Below are positions 51,023 to 59,836 of a DNA stretch of 64,000 bases, piece by piece (the first letter of the stretch is position 1; each line of letters starts with the position of its first letter). Origin of the DNA: UBA4055 sp964648295 (GTDB lineage: Bacteria > UBA4055); contig CAZYNH010000009.1 of the NCBI GenBank assembly GCA_964648295.1, positions 1 to 64,000 on the forward strand. The letters run 5' to 3'. The notes under the pieces were generated by a model. That model saw only the letters and a program-made list of their open reading frames with translations. It ran no database searches and had not been told where the DNA came from. The position numbers and the translations under genes were made by a program.

Positions 51023-53395
51023 TTACATCAGATCGACTGGATCGACGTCGGTATCAATCTTGATCTTGGAGGGAAATCTGTGCTCAGAAAGTACATCAGA
51101 GACGAGTTTCCGGGACTTTGTTCCGCTCCTGTCATTAATTATAAGCGATTTTATCAGAATATACAACCGAAATATATTGTTAACTTTTAGAACCATTCTG
51201 TCGGCGGGCCTGTATATGATGCATCCCGGGTTTTTTGAACTTAACGCCTCGTAAAACTCCGACGCCGCTTTTCTCAGCGCGGGCTGGTCTGAAGAACTGA
51301 GCGTGATCTTTATTATCCTCGAAAATGGCGGATAATAAGCTGTCTCCCTGGTCAGAAGCTCGTTTTCAATAAAGCCGGCGTAGTCATGTTCCCTAATGTG
51401 GTCTATTATCCCGGAATGATCAAGAAAGGTCTGAAGTATGACCTCGCCGCAGACACTTCCTCTGCCGGCTCTTCCCGCGACCTGTTCGATAAGCTGAAAA
51501 GCCCTCTCGTCCGACCTGAAGTCCGGAAAAATAAGTTCAGAATCAATGTTGACCACGCAGGCTACCGAAACATCGTGAAAGTCAAGGCCTTTAGCTATCA
51601 TTTTTGTGCCGGTGAGTATTGCCGGGCCCGGTTTACCGAAGCTGTCGAGTATACTGCTGTGCCCGTCCTTATTTCTTGTAGAATCCTGGTCCATCCGGTA
51701 AACAGGAACTTCGGGGAAAAGCTGTTTCAGCTCTTCTTCCACCTGCTCCGTTCCCGCGCCTCTGAAATATATATTATCACCGCCGCATTTCAGGCAGCTG
51801 CTTCTGCTTTTTTCAAAATATCCGCAATAGTGGCATATCAGGCTTTTTGACGAAAGGTGATAGGTAAGAGAGACCGAGCAGTGCGGGCACATCGCGGGTT
51901 CTCTGCAGGAGCCGCACACCAGTACCGGCGCGTAACCTCTTCTGTTCTGGAGGACGATAATCTTTCTGCCGAGCGTAAGCTCCCTTCTGAAAACTTCTAC
52001 GGTATATTTTTCGAAAATGGTACCGTGTTTTTCTTTTCTGATTATCCTGACAGGCGGGAGAGAAGCGCCGCCGGCCCTCTGTTTTATTTCAAGCAGATGA
52101 TATTTTCCAGCCTTTACATTATAGTAAGACTCGGCGGAAGGGGTGGCGGACCCCAGAACGACAGGCGCGCCGCACATGTACCCCAGCATGACCGCGGAAT
52201 TCTTCGCGCAGTACCTGGGCTGTTTTTCCGTCTGTTTGTATGACTGGTCGTGCTCCTCGTCAACAATTATTACCCTGAGTGACACCAGCGGCGCGAAAAG
52301 GGCGGACCTGGGTCCCACAGCGACCCTGTAAACGCCGTTCTTCAGTTTTTCCCATGTCTCGAAACGCTCCAGATCGCTCATCCTGCTGTGAATGACCGCA
52401 ACGGTATCCCCGAAGCGTGACCTGAACTGCCTGACCATCTGCGGGGTCAGCGAAATTTCCGGAACAAGAACTAATGCCGTTCCGTTCATTTCGATAGCGG
52501 TGCCGGCGAGTTCAAGATATACGGCGGTCTTGCCGCTCCCGGTCACTCCGTGAAGGAGGAAGGCGGCGTGTTCTTTTTCAATCATCGCGCTTTTTACACG
52601 GCGGACGCATTCCTCCTGCTCTCGATTCAGCTTTATTTCCGGTAGCGGCGTTATCTCTTCCGACATCAGCCGGTCCAGATGGCTTTTTTTAACTTTTATC
52701 TTTTCGGCGAACCCTTCCAGGACCGCTTTGTTCATACGCGCCGCGGTAATGTTTTTTTCTTTAAGGTCTTTCTGCAGAATGATCTCTGAATCATGAAAAA
52801 GGGCGGCAAGTTCTTTCATCCTGCCGTCTTCAGGTTCTTTCCCGGTAATCCTGAACCCCGTCAGCATGACCTCTTTTTTCTTGAAATTTATGCTGAAGCG
52901 GGTTTCAACAAGCCCCTTTTTCCTCAGCGCGGCGACCGTTCCTGCGGCCTCTGGCCCGAAAATATTAATTATCTCTTTATGTCCGGCCGGACCGAGCTGT
53001 TCACAGAACCTGAGTACGGCTTCTTCGTTTTCACTTAAACCGCCGCCGGTTTTTATGAAGAATACCTTTTTTTCTGTACCTGAGGCAAGGATCGCAGGAA
53101 GAGCGAGTTTAAACACTTCGCCGGGCGGACAGATGTAGTATTCCGCCATCCATCTGAGAAATTTCAGCATCAGAGGAGAAAAGACAGGCTCAGTATCTAT
53201 AACGGACAATATTTCGGATGTCCTCATATCTTTTTCGGGAACCGTTTCGGAAACGGCGAAACCTGTCATCTTCCTGTTGTTGAAAACGACCTCGACCCTT
53301 TTACCGGTTATTTCGCCGTCATGGAGATCTTCTCTAACGCTGTATGTGAACTCTTCTCTGACCGGGACAGGAAGAACGATCCTGAAATATCTCAT
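51023..53395 (-). CDS. priA: Primosomal protein N' (replication restart helicase)
   Basis: 790 residues. The N-terminal DNA-binding part begins with V-L-P-V-P-V-R-E-E-F-T-Y. The helicase has Walker A H-G-V-T-G-S-G-K-T and Walker B I-V-D-E-E-H-D-Q-S-Y-K. The cysteine-rich zinc region C-G-S-C...C-P-H-C and C-H-Y-C...C-L-K-C is complete, and the late motifs I-L-T-G-T-K-M-I-A-K-G-L-D-F and Q-V-A-G-R-A-G-R are present. PriA binds stalled forks and reloads DnaB. First gene of the - strand group priA, 49733, 47701, radA. Confidence 0.95.
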   Translation of the reverse strand: MRYFRIVLPVPVREEFTYSVREDLHDGEITGKRVEVVFNNRKMTGFAVSETVPEKDMRTSEILSVIDTEPVFSPLMLKFLRWMAEYYICPPGEVFKLALPAILASGTEKKVFFIKTGGGLSENEEAVLRFCEQLGPAGHKEIINIFGPEAAGTVAALRKKGLVETRFSINFKKKEVMLTGFRITGKEPEDGRMKELAALFHDSEIILQKDLKEKNITAARMNKAVLEGFAEKIKVKKSHLDRLMSEEITPLPEIKLNREQEECVRRVKSAMIEKEHAAFLLHGVTGSGKTAVYLELAGTAIEMNGTALVLVPEISLTPQMVRQFRSRFGDTVAVIHSRMSDLERFETWEKLKNGVYRVAVGPRSALFAPLVSLRVIIVDEEHDQSYKQTEKQPRYCAKNSAVMLGYMCGAPVVLGSATPSAESYYNVKAGKYHLLEIKQRAGGASLPPVRIIRKEKHGTIFEKYTVEVFRRELTLGRKIIVLQNRRGYAPVLVCGSCREPAMCPHCSVSLTYHLSSKSLICHYCGYFEKSRSSCLKCGGDNIYFRGAGTEQVEEELKQLFPEVPVYRMDQDSTRNKDGHSSILDSFGKPGPAILTGTKMIAKGLDFHDVSVACVVNIDSELIFPDFRSDERAFQLIEQVAGRAGRGSVCGEVILQTFLDHSGIIDHIREHDYAGFIENELLTRETAYYPPFSRIIKITLSSSDQPALRKAASEFYEALSSKNPGCIIYRPADRMVLKVNNIFRLYILIKSLIINDRSGTKSRKLVSDVLSEHRFPSKIKIDTDVDPVDLM

Positions 53396-53422
53396 TGGTT
53401 TTTCCCTGTGTACAAGCCCCTA

Positions 53423-53450
53423 ATTATAACATTTGAAATCGGGAAATCAA
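53423..53450 (-). promoter_or_regulatory. Candidate promoter for priA
   Basis: On the - strand: TTGATT (53450-53445), 16-bp spacer, TATAAT (53428-53423), transcript start near 53416, about 21 bases before the ATG. Confidence 0.55.
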
Positions 53451-53494
53451 ATAAAAAATGATTATTTTAAATGAATTAATTTTTGAATTAATAT

Positions 53495-53523
53495 TTGCTT
53501 TACGGGTTATTTAATCTTATTTT
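53495..53523 (+). promoter_or_regulatory. Candidate promoter for the zinc-ribbon protein gene
   Basis: TTGCTT (53495-53500), 17-bp spacer, TATTTT (53518-53523). The transcript would start near 53530, and ATG 53580 has GGAGA about eight bases upstream. It is divergent from the priA promoter. Confidence 0.5.
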
Positions 53524-53579
53524 ACGAGTAACTGCAGGAATACGCAGCAAGTTCTGACATTAGAAAATGGAGACAGTTT

Positions 53580-55412
53580 ATGGCGGAAGATAAGTCAAGC
53601 TACAAATTCGGTTTATACGGAAGATGTCCCGTCTGTAAAGATATCACGAAAGAGATCTGCGAGGGCTGCGGCGCGGCCGATTCTTTTATCGACTCGAGCA
53701 AACCAGGAATAGTAGTGTGTTCGGGATGCAACCTTGAACACAGCATCAGGTGTTCAAAAGGAGGCTGCGGAAATCAGATCAAAGTGCTCAGAACGCCCAA
53801 GAACAACGACGAAAAAGCCAGAATAGACGAGTTTATTTACAGAAAAACGAATAAAGACCTGGACAAGAGGGTTTTCGTGATAAAAGAGAGCCCGAAAGCT
53901 ACTGTCGTAAAAGAAGTAAAAGTCCCGGTCGAGGAACTTAAGAAAAAAGAGGAAAAGGAAGCCGCGATAATAACTCTGGATAAAGAGATCGAATTCGCCG
54001 TCGAGCAGCCTGCTCCCGAGCCGGTTAAAAAAAGCGAGCCGGCGCCCGTCCCGAAACCCGAGCCGGTGATCACCATTGATAAGGAAGAACCGGCAATATC
54101 TTTAAAAGACGAGGCCGCTCCGGGTAAGGTGCCGACCCCTGAGGAAAAGCAGGAACTTGACAAGATCAAGAATTTCTGGAAAGCCAAGGAGATGACCGAA
54201 AAAGAGGAAAAGAAAGAAGAAGAAAGAAGGATAGTCAATCAGTTCTACGATGAACACGAGGATGATGTTCTGGACAAAAAAATAAATTTTGAGAATATAT
54301 ATAACGAGACAGCCTATTTTGACTGCAGGGTATGCGGCCGTGAGGAACAGAAACTCGTCTGCGACAAGTGCGGCCAGAACAACCAGTTCTCCCTGAATTA
54401 TGATGCGCTGAGCTGCAAATGCGGCAACGACATCAAGGTCAAGACCTGCGACTGCGGAGCAAAGCACGGGCACAGCGATTTCTATCTGATCTCAGACGGC
54501 ATAAAATGGCAGTATTCAAAATCAAAGAGCTACTACAACTACAGAAAGGGAAGGATGCTGGTGTTCTCTACCTGTCCCACTTGCGGCGTCTTTTCCGTGG
54601 AAAAATGTAAAGTGTGCGGAAGCAAGGTCAATTTTGGTATGCCGAACAAAAACAACGAGGTCTACTGCAAGAACTGCGGTACAGTAAATCAGTTCATATG
54701 CGAGAACAGAAAATGCGACGATACCGTTAAAACACTGAACAACCCGACATCAATAGAACAGAAGCTTGAATGGCTTAACGAGGTCATGAACTTCAAAACA
54801 AGAGTGACGACAGAAAAAGTTAAATATTCCGAGCCGGGCAATATAAAGAAGGACAAGGAAGCTATCGTATCGTCGAGCAGCGAGGTAAGCCTCGGAGCCG
54901 AATCGCAGATAGACTTCTCAAACTCGTTCATAGAGGAATTCGACAGCAAGACAAAAGAGATAATAACATCGTCCTTCATCTCTGAAGTCGAGAACGAGGT
55001 CAACCAGAGAAAAAAGCTCAAGGAAGAACTGATGAGCTATAATATGAACCAGCCGAAGATCGATACCGATAAAAAGCCTTCATTCGGGGCTCCGGCGGGT
55101 TCATCAAGGCCGGCAGTTCCTTCCGGAATCGGGAGATCAGAGCCTGAAGACTCCGGGCCTTCAGTAATCAGTTTTGACGACTCGGGAAGCGGGACAGGAA
55201 AATATATAATTATTGCCGTTGTGGTCATAGCGCTCGCCGTTGCCGGATGGTTCGGGTGGAAAATGTCAGGTCACTCTGAGCCTGTAAAAGAAGTTAAACA
55301 GACGGTAAAAACCGTACCAGCGCCTGTACCTGCGCCAGTGCAGGCTGAGCCTGCTGCTGAAGAAGCAGCACCGGCCCAGGACGCGGAAACACCTGTTCCC
55401 GCCGGTGAGTAG
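53580..55412 (+). CDS. Membrane-anchored multi-zinc-ribbon protein, unrecognised
   Basis: 610 residues. Three cysteine-rich blocks each look like paired zinc ribbons: residues 15-65 (C-P-V-C, C-E-G-C-G, C-S-G-C, C-S-K-G-G-C), 248-300 (C-R-V-C-G, C-D-K-C-G, C-K-C-G, C-D-C-G) and 335-390 (C-P-T-C-G, C-K-V-C-G, C-K-N-C-G, C-E-N-R-K-C). A charged, Pro/Glu/Lys-rich disordered linker separates the first two. A membrane helix (about 542-560) and a Pro/Ala/Glu-rich tail end the protein. No signal peptide is seen, so the ribbons are probably cytoplasmic with the tail in the periplasm. The next gene, a small lipoprotein, follows 3 bp later. Function unknown. Confidence 0.7.
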   Translation: MAEDKSSYKFGLYGRCPVCKDITKEICEGCGAADSFIDSSKPGIVVCSGCNLEHSIRCSKGGCGNQIKVLRTPKNNDEKARIDEFIYRKTNKDLDKRVFVIKESPKATVVKEVKVPVEELKKKEEKEAAIITLDKEIEFAVEQPAPEPVKKSEPAPVPKPEPVITIDKEEPAISLKDEAAPGKVPTPEEKQELDKIKNFWKAKEMTEKEEKKEEERRIVNQFYDEHEDDVLDKKINFENIYNETAYFDCRVCGREEQKLVCDKCGQNNQFSLNYDALSCKCGNDIKVKTCDCGAKHGHSDFYLISDGIKWQYSKSKSYYNYRKGRMLVFSTCPTCGVFSVEKCKVCGSKVNFGMPNKNNEVYCKNCGTVNQFICENRKCDDTVKTLNNPTSIEQKLEWLNEVMNFKTRVTTEKVKYSEPGNIKKDKEAIVSSSSEVSLGAESQIDFSNSFIEEFDSKTKEIITSSFISEVENEVNQRKKLKEELMSYNMNQPKIDTDKKPSFGAPAGSSRPAVPSGIGRSEPEDSGPSVISFDDSGSGTGKYIIIAVVVIALAVAGWFGWKMSGHSEPVKEVKQTVKTVPAPVPAPVQAEPAAEEAAPAQDAETPVPAGE

Positions 55413-55415
55413 GTT

Positions 55416-55646
55416 ATGCTGAAGTTAACGGCTTTCATATTATGTTTACTTGTTATAAACTGCGCGAAGAAAGAAGAAAGCGTAGAAGAAAGCGGCCTTA
55501 AACAGCAGGCCGTGCCTGAAAAAACGAACGCCGCGCAAAGTTATATTGACGCTCAGAAGAGCAATATAGACAGGGCCAAAGCCGCGGTGGAAAAAAGCCG
55601 TCAGGCGACTGAGGCTCAGGAAGAAGCTTTACAGGAAGTAAAATAA
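55416..55646 (+). CDS. Small lipoprotein
   Basis: 76 residues. The signal is M-L-K-L-T-A-F-I-L-C-L-L-V-I-N-C, with a lipobox-like L-V-I-N-C (cysteine 16) followed by A-K-K-E-E. The mature part is a charged alpha-helix rich in A, E, K and Q (heptad-like S-N-I-D-R-A-K-A-A-V-E-K), probably a coiled coil. It lies 3 bp after the zinc-ribbon gene and so is probably co-expressed with it. K-K after the cysteine does not give an inner-membrane retention signal, so the outer membrane is more likely. It converges on fmt with 2 bp between stops. Confidence 0.7.
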   Translation: MLKLTAFILCLLVINCAKKEESVEESGLKQQAVPEKTNAAQSYIDAQKSNIDRAKAAVEKSRQATEAQEEALQEVK

Positions 55647-55648
55647 GA

Positions 55649-56581
55649 TCAACAGAATTTCGAACCGGGTTCTATCCTGTGCCCGTTCAAAAAACAGCCT
55701 GTATCGGTCACAGGTTTTGATTCAGCCTGCAGCTTTGTAACCCTCAATATACCTGACCCGGTCGCTATCCTCAATATACCCTTTCTGCAGTCGGCTTCGC
55801 ACACCGTTCCGGGTTCAGAGACCTGAGCACACGGTTCGGGGAACGCTTCGATTATTTTTATTGGTCTGCCGTTTAAACTGGCGCAGGCCCCCGGTTTAGG
55901 CGAAAGGCCTCTGATCCTGTTGAATATAACTTCCGCGCTCAGATTCCAGTCGATCTTAAAATCATCATGGCCGATCTTGGGAGCTTTAGGGTAGTCACCG
56001 GGTTCCTGCGGCCTTGAGACGCAGGTCCCGTCAAATATGGACTCTGCCGCGCGGGTTAGAAGTCCGGCGCCCTTCAGAGCGAGTTTCTCGTAAAGAGATC
56101 CGTAACTGTCAGATATTTCAACAGGTAATGTTTCAGAAGAAATGATATTCCCCGTGTCAACACCTTTGTTTAAAAAGAACACGGTTACTCCGGTCTCTTT
56201 CTCACCGTTGAAAAGCGCATGGTTTATTGGCGCCGCTCCTCTGTATCTGGGAAGAAGGGAGGCATGAAGGTTTATGCTTCCTCTTACAGGTATATCAAGA
56301 ACTTTTCGGGGAAGTATCCTGAAGGCGACAACGATGAAAAGTTCGGCACCTGTTGCTTTTAACTGACAGATAAACCCAGGATCGCTCATGCTGACCGGCT
56401 GAAGTACAGGCAGTCCCAGCCTTAGAGCTTCATCTTTGACCGGCGTAAAACTGACCTTTCTGCCTCTTCCTCTTTCTTTGTCAGACTGAGTCACGACCGC
56501 TCTGATATCAAAACCTTTCAGGTGAAGTGCCTTGAGCGAGCACACGGCGAATTCAGGCGTTCCCATAAATATCACAGGCAT
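55649..56581 (-). CDS. fmt: Methionyl-tRNA formyltransferase
   Basis: 310 residues. It has V-I-F-M-G-T-P-E-F-A-V at the N-terminus, the formyl-transfer motif N-L-H-A-S-L-L-P-R-Y-R-G-A-A-P-I near 110, G-V-T-V-F-F-L-N-K-G-V-D-T-G, and a C-terminal OB-like domain beginning I-R-G-L-S-P-K-P-G-A. It formylates initiator Met-tRNA using 10-formyl-tetrahydrofolate. Last gene of the aspS-xseB-fmt group, 8 bp after xseB. Confidence 0.95.
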   Translation of the reverse strand: MPVIFMGTPEFAVCSLKALHLKGFDIRAVVTQSDKERGRGRKVSFTPVKDEALRLGLPVLQPVSMSDPGFICQLKATGAELFIVVAFRILPRKVLDIPVRGSINLHASLLPRYRGAAPINHALFNGEKETGVTVFFLNKGVDTGNIISSETLPVEISDSYGSLYEKLALKGAGLLTRAAESIFDGTCVSRPQEPGDYPKAPKIGHDDFKIDWNLSAEVIFNRIRGLSPKPGACASLNGRPIKIIEAFPEPCAQVSEPGTVCEADCRKGILRIATGSGILRVTKLQAESKPVTDTGCFLNGHRIEPGSKFC

Positions 56582-56589
56582 GGACAGCT

Positions 56590-56793
56590 TTATTTTATTT
56601 CCTCCGTCCCGTTCTTAGAGACCTTCAGTATTTTACCTTCGGCCTCGGTAAGCCTGCTCCTGCAGAGCGCGATAAGTTTCTTGCCTTCCTCATACATCTC
56701 GAATGTTCTGTCAAGAGGTATGTCGCCCGATTCAAGCTTCTCCATTATCTCGGTCAGTATTTTCACGGCGTCTTCATATTTCATTTCTTTCAT
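56590..56793 (-). CDS. xseB: Exodeoxyribonuclease VII small subunit
   Basis: 67 residues, the normal size. It has Y-E-D-A-V-K-I-L-T-E-I-M-E-K-L-E-S-G-D-I-P-L with the later helix E-M-Y-E-E-G-K-K-L-I-A-L-C-R, the XseB signature. It forms the regulatory shell around XseA, which is not in this window. It sits 4 bp after aspS and 8 bp before fmt, so the three are one operon. Confidence 0.92.
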   Translation of the reverse strand: MKEMKYEDAVKILTEIMEKLESGDIPLDRTFEMYEEGKKLIALCRSRLTEAEGKILKVSKNGTEEIK

Positions 56794-56797
56794 TGTA

Positions 56798-58555
56798 TTA
56801 TTTTTCCTTTTTTACGGATATAGAGAGTTCCTCAAGCTGTTCCCGCGAGACTTCCGAAGGCGCGTCCATCATCAGGCAGTTCTGATTTTTGGTTTTGGGG
56901 AAAGCTATAACATCGCGGATAGTTTCCTCACGGCACATCAGCATTATCATCCTGTCGAGTCCGTGAGCGATCCCGCCGTGCGGGGGGGCGCCATACCTGA
57001 AAGCGTTCAGCATGAACCCGAACTTGCTCTCATATTCCTCTTTACTCATTCCGAGTATTGAGAATACTTTTTCCTGAAGAGCGCTGTCGTGGATCCTGAT
57101 ACTGCCCGATGAAAGTTCGACCCCGTTTAAAACCAGATCATACAGCTGACCCAGAATATTCTCAAGATTCTCGCCCTTTCTCAGGTCTTCCAGAAACTCA
57201 GGTTTAGGCATGGTAAACATGTGGTGCATTGCCTGCCATCTGTTATCCTCCTCGGAGAATTCGAACAAGGGGAAATCGGTTATGAAACAGAATCTATAAT
57301 CGTCTTCTCTGTATAATTTTAATTCTTTTGCGACCCTGTTTCTCAGGTTCCCCAGAACTTTGTTTGCAAGATTGAGCTTGTCTGCCACGAAAAAGATCAT
57401 CCCGTCGCCTGCAAGGCCGCAGACAGACAGTATCCCATCGGCTTCCCGTTCAGACAGGAATTTTGAGATACCGCCGTCCAGTTTTCCGCCGGTCACTCTG
57501 GCGAACGCCAAACCCTTCGCGCCCAGATGCTTTGCATAATCTTCGTATTCGCCTATCTGTTTTCTGCTAATATTTTCAAGACCGGGTACGGCAAGAAATT
57601 TTACTGCCTGAGCATCCGCGAAAACTTTGAAACCGGAGTTCCTGGTGAGATCTGTTATGTTCTTCAGTTTGAGATCAAATCTGATATCCGGTTTATCCAC
57701 ACCGTATTCTTCCATCGCCTGCAGATAAGGTATTCTGGGGAAAGGCGCAGATATTTCGGCATTGATACCTTTACTGAAAGCCTCTTTCATCAGTCCCTCG
57801 GTCAGATCGAATATCTCATCCTGGTCCGGAAAGCTTACCTCGATATCGATCTGAGTAAATTCAGGCTGACGGTCGCCTCTCGCGTCCTCATCCCGGTAGC
57901 AGCGCGCGATCTGAAAATACTTATCCTGTCCCGCGACCATCAAAAGCTGCTTGTAGACCTGAGGGCTTTGCGGAAGTGCGAAAAAAGTTCCCGGGAATAT
58001 TCTGCACGGCACCAGATAATCCCTGGCGCCCTCAGGTGTGCTTTTTGAGAATGTCGGGGTTTCTATCTCGATAAACCCTTTTCCTGAAAGAAAATTCCTG
58101 GCCGCCAGCGCGACTTTGTGCCTGACATGAAGGTTTTCGGTCATTTTTTCGCTTCTCAGGTCAATGTATCTGTACTGCAGCCTGGACTCCTCTTTTGCGT
58201 CGCTTCTGCCGTTCAGAAAATTGAATGGTGGCGTGGCCGATGCATTATCTATGGTGATATCGTCGGCTATTATCTCGATCTCGCCTGTCGCCAGGTTCGG
58301 GTTCGGTTCGGGTTTTACCGATACGGTCCCTGAGACCGTGACCACAAATTCGTTCCTGCATCCCGCTGCTTTTGATATGATCTCCTCAGACAGTCTTTTA
58401 GGATCGAAAATGACCTGTGTGATACCGTATCTGTCTCTAAGATCTATAAATATCAGCCCACCGAGGTTCCTGTATTTGTGCACCCACCCGGAAAGTATTA
58501 CCTTCTTACCCGAATCACCCTTTCTCAATTCTCCGCAGTTCTCAGTTCTCTTCAT
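56798..58555 (-). CDS. aspS: Aspartyl-tRNA synthetase
   Basis: 585 residues, bacterial type. The N-terminal OB anticodon-binding domain (G-W-V-H-K-Y-R-N-L-G-G-L-I-F-I-D-L-R-D) is followed by class II motif 2 (S-P-Q-V-Y-K-Q-L-L, R-C-Y-R-D-E-D-A-R-G-D-R-Q-P-E-F-T-Q), a GAD insertion (about 285-405, D-A-Q-A-V-K-F-L to L-S-V-C-G-L) and motif 3 (G-L-D-R-M-I-M-L). M-D-A-P-S-E-V near the end is typical. It charges tRNA-Asp. The leader has an inverted repeat over the -35. Confidence 0.96.
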   Translation of the reverse strand: MKRTENCGELRKGDSGKKVILSGWVHKYRNLGGLIFIDLRDRYGITQVIFDPKRLSEEIISKAAGCRNEFVVTVSGTVSVKPEPNPNLATGEIEIIADDITIDNASATPPFNFLNGRSDAKEESRLQYRYIDLRSEKMTENLHVRHKVALAARNFLSGKGFIEIETPTFSKSTPEGARDYLVPCRIFPGTFFALPQSPQVYKQLLMVAGQDKYFQIARCYRDEDARGDRQPEFTQIDIEVSFPDQDEIFDLTEGLMKEAFSKGINAEISAPFPRIPYLQAMEEYGVDKPDIRFDLKLKNITDLTRNSGFKVFADAQAVKFLAVPGLENISRKQIGEYEDYAKHLGAKGLAFARVTGGKLDGGISKFLSEREADGILSVCGLAGDGMIFFVADKLNLANKVLGNLRNRVAKELKLYREDDYRFCFITDFPLFEFSEEDNRWQAMHHMFTMPKPEFLEDLRKGENLENILGQLYDLVLNGVELSSGSIRIHDSALQEKVFSILGMSKEEYESKFGFMLNAFRYGAPPHGGIAHGLDRMIMLMCREETIRDVIAFPKTKNQNCLMMDAPSEVSREQLEELSISVKKEK

Positions 58556-58588
58556 TATTAATATCCCGCATAGTTTTATCAGTCGGAA

Positions 58589-58617
58589 AATTTAACAATG
58601 TTTGTCGGTTTAATCAA
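58589..58617 (-). promoter_or_regulatory. Candidate promoter for aspS-xseB-fmt
   Basis: On the - strand: TTGATT (58617-58612), 17-bp spacer, TAAATT (58594-58589). The -35 sits in the loop of the GTCGGT/ACCGAC inverted repeat. Confidence 0.5.
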
Positions 58618-58624
58618 TACCGAC
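58604..58624. repeat. Inverted repeat over the aspS -35
   Basis: GTCGGT (58604-58609) and ACCGAC (58619-58624), nine-base spacer. A related half-site, AGTCGG, is at 58581-58586. Size and place fit an operator for a dimeric regulator, but this is not proven. Confidence 0.4.
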
Positions 58625-58663
58625 TTGAACAATTTTTAAGTGAAAAATAAAAGAAATATTCTC

Positions 58664-58692
58664 TTGACAATTTATTAAAAACGAAGTAACTT
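58664..58692 (+). promoter_or_regulatory. Candidate promoter for the ExbB-ExbD-TonB operon
   Basis: TTGACA (58664-58669), 17-bp spacer, TAACTT (58687-58692). Transcription would start near 58699, leaving a leader of about 78 bases to ATG 58777. Confidence 0.5.
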
Positions 58693-58776
58693 AAAAGCCT
58701 CTTAACGAGCCTGAAGGCAGGAGACTGGAAGAGAAAGAAAAATTAACATAAAAAACCAGAAAAATCGGAGGAAAAA

Positions 58777-59385
58777 ATGACTGAATATTTTGTAAAAGGC
58801 GGAGCGTTTATGTGGCCAATCCTGATACTGTTTATTATCGGTATCATAATCAGCCTTTACAAACTGTTTTCTTTAATGGGAACCGGTAGAAACGCGGCTA
58901 AACTGATGGCGGATGTTAAAAAAGCTCTCGCTACACAGGGCGTTGATGGAGCTTTAAAACATGTTCAGGGAACAAAACCCGTTGAAGAACTTGTCGCGGC
59001 AGGACTGAAGAACCTTAAATACGGAATGGATATGGTCGAGAAGTCATTAATTAATGAAGGCAGCATGCAGGTTACCTACCTCTGGAGCGGTATGGTATGG
59101 CTTTCTCTGGTTATCGCCCTTGCGCCCATGATCGGATTCTTAGGAACCGTATGGGGTATGGTCGGCGCCATGGACGCTATCGCAGCGGCAAATGACATAT
59201 CTCCCTCAATAGTTGCAGGAGGTATTTCAGAGGCTCTTCTTACTACGGCGTTCGGACTTATTGTAGCTATAACGATACAGGCGTTCCAGAATGTTTTCCA
59301 GTCGATCATTGACAAAAGACAGATAGACATGGAAGAGACCAGTGTAGCTTTAGTTGAGACATTCGTTGAAATGCAAACAAAATAA
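58777..59385 (+). CDS. exbB: MotA/TolQ/ExbB proton-channel protein
   Basis: 202 residues. A first membrane helix (about 11-30) is followed by a cytoplasmic helical region and two more helices (about 107-130 and 150-175), the three-helix ExbB/TolQ layout. P-M-I-G-F-L-G-T-V-W-G-M-V and the later T-T-A-F-G-L-I-V-A-I are typical. With ExbD and TonB it uses the proton gradient to energise outer-membrane transport. GGAGG lies seven bases before ATG. Two exbD genes and a tonB gene follow with 15, 19 and 32 bp gaps. Confidence 0.92.
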   Translation: MTEYFVKGGAFMWPILILFIIGIIISLYKLFSLMGTGRNAAKLMADVKKALATQGVDGALKHVQGTKPVEELVAAGLKNLKYGMDMVEKSLINEGSMQVTYLWSGMVWLSLVIALAPMIGFLGTVWGMVGAMDAIAAANDISPSIVAGGISEALLTTAFGLIVAITIQAFQNVFQSIIDKRQIDMEETSVALVETFVEMQTK

Positions 59386-59400
59386 CAAAGCGGGACAGAA

Positions 59401-59817
59401 ATGCTGAAAAAATCCGAAAGAAAACTTGGGGAATTCAACGCTTCATCCATGGCCGACATCACTTTTCTTCTGCTTGTGTTCTTTCTTGTGACAACTACAG
59501 TGTCCACCGACAAGGGTATTAAATTTGTTCTTCCGCAGAAAGCGGATGACGCGACCCCCACGAAAGTAAGAGGGGTGGTCAACATTTTCCTCAATGACGA
59601 CAATCAGGTTCTTGTCGGAACAAAGGGCAAAGAGGAAGAGGTGAGCATGCAGCAGGTAAAGAACAGACTTATGATCCTTGACAGGGAGATATCCGCCCAG
59701 GGAGACTCCATGATCGTATCGATCAAGGTAACTTCCGGGTCTATGTATAAGAACTATGTTGAGATACTCGACCAGTTGAAAAGCGCGAAGATAGACAGAA
59801 TATCGTTAGCTCAATAA
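59401..59817 (+). CDS. exbD: ExbD/TolR family protein, first copy
   Basis: 138 residues. One N-terminal membrane helix (about 18-38, M-A-D-I-T-F-L-L-L-V-F-F-L-V-T) contains the D near its start that serves as the proton-carrying aspartate of ExbD/TolR. A periplasmic domain follows. The sequence around S-S-M-A-D-I-T-F matches ExbD. It pairs with ExbB in the inner-membrane motor. A second, different ExbD follows at 59837. Confidence 0.92.
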   Translation: MLKKSERKLGEFNASSMADITFLLLVFFLVTTTVSTDKGIKFVLPQKADDATPTKVRGVVNIFLNDDNQVLVGTKGKEEEVSMQQVKNRLMILDREISAQGDSMIVSIKVTSGSMYKNYVEILDQLKSAKIDRISLAQ

Positions 59818-59836
59818 TACCAAATTAGGGAAGATT

